Assembly (NCBI GenBank): GCA_013364255.1
Contig: CP054936.1
Span: 6,094,353 to 6,158,352, forward strand
From: Streptomyces seoulensis
GTDB taxonomy: Bacteria; Actinomycetota; Actinomycetes; Streptomycetales; Streptomycetaceae
Reading direction: 5' to 3'
DNA: 64,000 nucleotides
Part shown: positions 60,141-64,000 of the stretch, piece after piece
Layout of the letters: every line of letters starts with the position of its first letter
Position numbering within the stretch: position 1 is the stretch's first letter
The notes under the pieces: generated by a model
The model's database searches: none
Seen by the model: the letters and a program-made list of their open reading frames with translations, nothing else
What the model was told of the DNA's origin: nothing
Position numbers and translations under genes: made by a program

Positions 60141-61135
60141 GTGGCTCCCGACCCGAATCCGCCGCGAGCGGCTTCGCGGAACAGCATCTGGGAGACCGGC
60201 TCTCCGCCCTGGTGGACGGAGAGTTGGGTCATGAGGCGCGCGAGCGCGTCCTGGCGCACGTGGCCACCTGCCTGAAGTGCAGGACGGAGGTGGAGGCGCA
60301 GCGCCGCCTGAAGAACGTCTTCGCGGAGACGGCCCCGCCGCCGCCCTCCGCGAGCTTCCTGGCCCGGCTCCAGGGCCTGCCCGGCGGCGGTGACGGCGGC
60401 TCGCCCCTGGACGACGCGGGCTTTCCCGCTCTGCCCGGACGGAGCTCCGGGGATCCCGGGGCGTCCGGGGTGTTCGGCGTGCGCCGCGAGCGGTTCGAGT
60501 TCGGTTACGTCCCGGCCCAGCCGCACCCGCACCGCCCGGACGCCGCGGAGGGCTTCCGCGTCCATCCCGTCGGCCGTCCCGACGGTGAGCGGTCGGCCTC
60601 GCGCGGGCTGCGGTTCGCCTTCGTCGCCGCCGGAGCGGTGTCGCTGGCCGCGGTCGCGCTCGGCGGTGTGACCACCGGCGCCGTGGGCGACACGGCGGCG
60701 GAGGCCCGCGGGGGCTCCGGCGCCGGCAGCAATGTGACTCCGGCGCGTACGGCGGCCGGCGGCGCGGGTGCGGTGACGTGGCCCGAGGCCGCCCGCCGCC
60801 GCCAGCCGGCCGGCCCCGTGTCCGCCCAGGGCCAGCGGTCCTCCTCCGGTACGGCGCCGCTCGTGCCCACCTCGCTGTCCGCGCCCCTGCTGCCCGGAGC
60901 GCAGCCGTCGGCCGCCGGGCAGCAGTCGGCGGGGGACCGGGCGATGACGACGCCGGTGCTGACCGGCGCCGCCATGCTCTCGCCGCTGATACGCCCGCTC
61001 GGCGCCCGGCCGCCGATCTCGCTGACCGGCTGGTCGGCGGAGGCGGGGTTCACCCCGCCCGGCCTGCTGGCCGCGCCCGCCGCCACCCCGGCGCCGGACC
61101 CCTCCGCCTCTGCCGCCGCGCGCACCGCGCACTGA
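60137..61135 (+). CDS. ZAS-type anti-sigma factor (RseA-like), membrane protein
   Basis: 332 residues; GTG overlaps the sigma stop, implying 1:1 translation. The N-terminal zinc anti-sigma domain has HVATCLKC (H41, C45, C48), the HX3CX2C motif that binds zinc and the sigma factor. A Pro/Gly-rich linker leads to one membrane helix near 156-176 (RFAFVAAGAVSLAAVALGGV). The ~150-residue exterior is Ala/Pro/Gly-rich and disordered. It should hold the sigma inactive at the membrane until envelope stress, with degradation or a redox change releasing it. Confidence 0.9.
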   Translation: MSGSRPESAASGFAEQHLGDRLSALVDGELGHEARERVLAHVATCLKCRTEVEAQRRLKNVFAETAPPPPSASFLARLQGLPGGGDGGSPLDDAGFPALPGRSSGDPGASGVFGVRRERFEFGYVPAQPHPHRPDAAEGFRVHPVGRPDGERSASRGLRFAFVAAGAVSLAAVALGGVTTGAVGDTAAEARGGSGAGSNVTPARTAAGGAGAVTWPEAARRRQPAGPVSAQGQRSSSGTAPLVPTSLSAPLLPGAQPSAAGQQSAGDRAMTTPVLTGAAMLSPLIRPLGARPPISLTGWSAEAGFTPPGLLAAPAATPAPDPSASAAARTAH

Positions 61136-61278
61136 CCGGTCGTCCACCGGTCTCTGCGCGGTGGCCCGCGAACCTGGTTGAATCCTGGTGGTCGCGCCCA
61201 TGACACCGGTCGGGGCGCGGAGACGACGAAGCGCGTCCTCCGTGCCGGGGGCGTGCCGCGGGCACCTGTGGGGAGAGC

Positions 61279-63615
61279 ATGAACGAGGGCAAGCCCACGA
61301 AGTCCACCCGCCCGAGGTGGCGCACCCGCACCCGCCCCCCGGGCGACACCACACCACCCACCCCTGACGCCGTCGCCCCGGCCGCCGCCGCGCCGCCCGC
61401 TCCCGAGGCCGCCGCCGCGCCTCCCACTCCCGAGGCCGCCGCCCCTGCCCGCACCGCCTCGGCTGACGCAGCCTCGCCTGCCGTCGCGGCCGAGGCCCCG
61501 TCGCTCGCCGTCCCGGCCGACGGCGTTTCGCCTGTCGTCGACTCGGCCGATGCCGTCTCGCCCGCCGCTGAGGGGGAACCCCGTACGGTCGCGCCGTCCA
61601 GGCCGCGCGACGACGGCGACTACGAACTGAGGCACCCCTCGGAGAGCACCCCCGCCCCGTCTGCCGACGCCGACTTCGAACTCGCCCGCCCCGCCGGGCC
61701 GGAGACGTCCGGGACCGCCGGGGCCACCACCGTGCCGCCCCAAGGACCGCAGGCCATGGAGGTGCCCGAGTCGGATGGGGCAGCCGCCGCGCCCGCCCGG
61801 GGGCCGCAGGCCATCGAGGAGCCTGGGCCTGCCGGGACCGCCGCCGCGCCCGCCCAAGGGCCGCAGGCCATGGAGGTGCCCGGGTCTGCCCGGGCAGCCG
61901 CCGCGTCCGCCCACCCGCCGCAGGCCGCGGCGGAGACCGCGGTGGGGACCGGAGCGGCGGAGGCGATGTCGCCGGGTCCGCCGCCGCCGGTTCTCACGAA
62001 GCAGCCCGCGGCACCGCTCGCCGACGACACCTCGGCCACGCCTCCCGCGCCCGTGTCCGCGCGTCCCAGCCCCCTGCACGACCCCGACCCCTACGACACC
62101 CCGCCCTACGGCGAACCGGGCCCCTGGGCCCCCGCCCCGCCCGTCCAGCACCCCACCCTGCCCCGCCCCACGCCCCCGGCGGACGCGTCCGCCCCCACCT
62201 CGCCGTTCCCCGCGCCCGCGACTCCCGCCACCCGAGCGGCCGCCTCCGCCGAGCCGCCCCCGGCCTCGGCGGAGGCATCCGCCCCCTTCGCGCCGCCCCC
62301 GGCCTCGGCGGAGGCACCCGCCCCCTTCGTGCCGCCCGCGCAGGCCCCCGGCGAGCGCGCCGCCTCCGTGTCGCCGCCCTCCGGGGCGGACGGTGGGGGA
62401 GGGGAGGGGACGGCCGGGGCCGGTGATCCCTGGGGGCGGTACGACCCCTGGGCCGTCGCGCCGCTTCAGGAGAGCGGGGCCGCGCAGAGCGGCGCGGCCC
62501 AGCGGCGCCGCAGGGTGCGGCGCGCTCTGGTCGGCGGCGCCCTCGCCCTCGCGCTCGTCTCCGGCGTGCTCGGCGGTCTCGTCGGCGCCGTCCTCGAACG
62601 CGACGGCGGCATCGGCGCCGTAGAGCTGCCGCAGGCCGGGAAGGAGCCCGCCGGGCGCGCCCCGGACAGCGTCGCGGGGATCGCCGCCCGCGCCCTGCCC
62701 AGCGTGGTCACCCTGCACGTGTCCGGCTCCGGCGAGCAGGGCACCGGCACCGGCTTCGTGCTCGACGGCCTCGGCCACATCCTCACCAACAACCACGTCG
62801 TCGAGCCGGCCGCGTCCAGCGGCGCCATATCGGTGACGTTCAGCGGCGGCCAGACCGCCAAGGCCCGCGTCGTCGGCCGCGACACCGGCTACGACCTGGC
62901 CGTGGTCCAGGTGACCGGCGTACGCGGGCTGACCGCGATGCCGCTCGGGAACTCCGACAACGTGCAGGTGGGCGACCCGGTCGTCGCCATCGGCGCGCCC
63001 TTCGACCTGGCCAACACCGTCACCTCCGGCATCATCAGCGCCAAGGACCGCCCGATCACGGCCGGCGGCGAGAAGGGCGACGGCGGCGACGTGTCGTACG
63101 TCGACGCGCTCCAGACCGACGCGCCCATCAACCCGGGCAACTCCGGCGGCCCCCTGCTCGACTCCGGCGGCCGCGTCATCGGCGTCAACTCGGCCATCCG
63201 CAGCGCCGACACCGGCTCCGACGTGCAGACCGGCCAGGCCGGCTCCATCGGGCTCGGTTTCGCCATCCCGGTCAACCAGGCCAAGCGCGTCGCCGAGGAG
63301 CTGATCAACACCGGCAGGGCCAGCCACCCGGTGATCGGCGTGACCCTCGACATGAACTACACCGGGGACGGCGCCCGGGTCGGCGACAAGAGCCGGGACG
63401 GCGGGGCCCCGGTCACCCCGGGCGGTCCCGGCGCCAAGGCGGGCATCAAGGCCGGCGACGTGATCACGGCGGTGGACGGCCGGAGCGTGCACTCGGGCGA
63501 GGAGCTGATCGTGCGGACCCGCGCCCACCGGCCGGGCGACCGCCTGCGGCTCACCGTCCGCAGCGGCGGCCGGGCCCGCGAGGTCACCCTCGTGCTCGGG
63601 TCCGCCGGCGGCTGA
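61279..63615 (+). CDS. htrA: HtrA/DegP-like trypsin-fold serine protease with PDZ domain
   Basis: 778 residues; ATG after GGGGAGAG. Residues 1-410 are a disordered Pro/Ala-rich region with four related GPQAMEVP-type repeats (61740-61930). A single membrane helix follows (about 415-437), then a periplasm-side trypsin-like domain with H506 (NNHVVEP), D539 (DTGYDLAVV) and S622 (GNSGGPLL). A PDZ domain covers about 690-775 (AKAGIKAGDVITAVDGRSV). It probably degrades or refolds damaged exported proteins and may process the anti-sigma. Third gene of the sigma-anti-sigma-htrA-tatB group, 143 bases after the anti-sigma stop. Confidence 0.93.
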   Translation: MNEGKPTKSTRPRWRTRTRPPGDTTPPTPDAVAPAAAAPPAPEAAAAPPTPEAAAPARTASADAASPAVAAEAPSLAVPADGVSPVVDSADAVSPAAEGEPRTVAPSRPRDDGDYELRHPSESTPAPSADADFELARPAGPETSGTAGATTVPPQGPQAMEVPESDGAAAAPARGPQAIEEPGPAGTAAAPAQGPQAMEVPGSARAAAASAHPPQAAAETAVGTGAAEAMSPGPPPPVLTKQPAAPLADDTSATPPAPVSARPSPLHDPDPYDTPPYGEPGPWAPAPPVQHPTLPRPTPPADASAPTSPFPAPATPATRAAASAEPPPASAEASAPFAPPPASAEAPAPFVPPAQAPGERAASVSPPSGADGGGGEGTAGAGDPWGRYDPWAVAPLQESGAAQSGAAQRRRRVRRALVGGALALALVSGVLGGLVGAVLERDGGIGAVELPQAGKEPAGRAPDSVAGIAARALPSVVTLHVSGSGEQGTGTGFVLDGLGHILTNNHVVEPAASSGAISVTFSGGQTAKARVVGRDTGYDLAVVQVTGVRGLTAMPLGNSDNVQVGDPVVAIGAPFDLANTVTSGIISAKDRPITAGGEKGDGGDVSYVDALQTDAPINPGNSGGPLLDSGGRVIGVNSAIRSADTGSDVQTGQAGSIGLGFAIPVNQAKRVAEELINTGRASHPVIGVTLDMNYTGDGARVGDKSRDGGAPVTPGGPGAKAGIKAGDVITAVDGRSVHSGEELIVRTRAHRPGDRLRLTVRSGGRAREVTLVLGSAGG
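61740..61930 (+). repeat. In-frame repeats encoding GPQAMEVP-type units in htrA
   Basis: Segments beginning CAAGGACCGCAGGCCATGGA, CGGGGGCCGCAGGCCATCGA, CAAGGGCCGCAGGCCATGGA and a shorter CACCCGCCGCAGGCC recur roughly every 60 bases, encoding about 20-residue repeats. Confidence 0.85.
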
Positions 63616-63839
63616 ACCGCGCCGCACGGGCGCGAGACGCGTGCGGCGCGGGCGAACGCCGGGCTGCCGCCGGGCGAACGCACCGCGAATCTCGTCGTGT
63701 ACACGCGGTCCGACACCTCGGGACGGTACCGGTCGCGCGCGTGCTGCGGGTACCGTGGAGCCGGCCCGGACCATGGATGGACCCGTACAGACCGGACCGC
63801 CCGAGGGCCGAGGACCACGGACATCGCAAGGAGCTTCAG
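63616..63839. promoter_or_regulatory. Intergenic region between htrA and tatB
   Basis: 224 bases with no gene and no strong hairpin. An A/T-richer part (CGCGAATCTCGTCGTGTACACG at 63684-63705) may hold a promoter for tatB. AAGGA precedes the GTG. Confidence 0.3.
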
Positions 63840-64000
63840 GTGTTCAACGACATAGGACTGCCCGAGCTGGCGACCATCATCGTCCTGGCCATGCTCGTGT
63901 TCGGTCCGGACAAGCTCCCGAAGGTCATCCAGGACGTGACGCGCACGATCCGCAAGATCCGCGAGTTCTCCGAGAGTGCCAAGCAGGACATCCGTCAGGA
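63840..64000 (+). CDS. tatB: Sec-independent protein translocase subunit TatB (3' end outside the window)
   Basis: GTG start seven bases after AAGGAG; 53 codons are visible and the frame runs off the window. The sequence VFNDIGLPELATIIVLAMLV, then FGPDKLPKVIQDVTRTIRKIREF, has the TatA/B signature: short N-terminus, one membrane helix, the FGPxKLP hinge and an amphipathic helix. The F-D-I-G-x-P-E start marks TatB rather than TatA. TatB recognises twin-arginine signal peptides with TatC. It follows htrA as in other actinobacteria. Confidence 0.93.
   Translation, partial: MFNDIGLPELATIIVLAMLVFGPDKLPKVIQDVTRTIRKIREFSESAKQDIRQ

Overview
The window is typical Streptomyces chromosome: very high G+C, third-position GC bias in every real gene, GTG and one TTG start, many 4-base stop/start overlaps, proline/alanine-rich low-complexity segments, and families such as a BTAD/NB-ARC regulator, SpoIIE-type phosphatases, MshB and FdxA. 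I see no rRNA, tRNA, CRISPR array or intact insertion sequence. Order and orientation look like conserved chromosomal core. The series typA, an LpqW-like lipoprotein, mshB, fdxA-dapC, dapE-LOG-folP2-DivIVA-like-tag, a DUF3117 protein, an O-methyltransferase and sigma-antisigma-htrA-tatB parallels, from memory, the mycobacterial Rv1165-Rv1224 region, with Streptomyces-specific genes interspersed.

Layout. 1-9.2 kb: 3' part of an AfsR-like regulator, a DUF4232 lipoprotein, a LysR regulator divergent from an SDR, a PLP enzyme (threonine synthase family), a GntR/UTRA regulator, a SPOR-like small protein, a NUDIX hydrolase and an RsbW-like ATPase. 9.5-16.5 kb: a PAS-GAF-PP2C-HATPase phosphatase, a membrane protein resembling a TPM protein without its TPM domain, a GH18-like membrane-anchored protein, a 166-bp palindromic element, and a small membrane protein. 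16.8-21 kb: the LpqW-like lipoprotein convergent with typA. 21.8-34 kb: two consecutive oligopeptide (Opp/Dpp) ABC operons separated by a VOC-family gene; the first is the BldK candidate. 34-40.5 kb: S9 peptidase, two small membrane proteins, a frameshifted helix-turn-helix gene, a PD-(D/E)XK-like protein, mshB and a DUF6113-like protein. 40.7-50.6 kb: a peptidoglycan-binding-like membrane protein, an ABC-2 exporter with a DesK/DesR-like two-component pair, a transglutaminase-like/GNAT pair, fdxA and dapC. 50.7-57.8 kb: secreted proteins, dapE, LOG-family protein, folP2, DivIVA-like protein, tag and an enoyl-CoA hydratase. 58.2-64 kb: DUF3117 protein, O-methyltransferase, and the envelope-stress operon ECF sigma, anti-sigma, HtrA protease and TatB (cut by the window end).

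How the genes work together. dapC and dapE both serve lysine/meso-diaminopimelate synthesis and so cell-wall supply. The sigma, ZAS anti-sigma, HtrA and TatB set reads as an extracytoplasmic stress response. The ABC-2 exporter is cotranscribed with its probable two-component regulator. The peptide importers followed by an oligopeptidase-like S9 enzyme suggest peptide uptake and turnover, possibly linked to development if the first operon is BldK.

The most unusual points are: a gene-conversion-like tract between the two OppD genes; a one-base difference between two 30-bp repeat copies that splits an N-terminal extension from tag, with GTGA overlaps on both sides; a MITE-like palindrome that supplies the stop codon of the gene before it; a probable frameshift plus internal deletion in a helix-turn-helix gene; a methyltransferase with no canonical start for its conserved N-terminus; and several intergenic tandem repeats clustered at gene ends. 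Starts and functions are inferred from sequence reading only.
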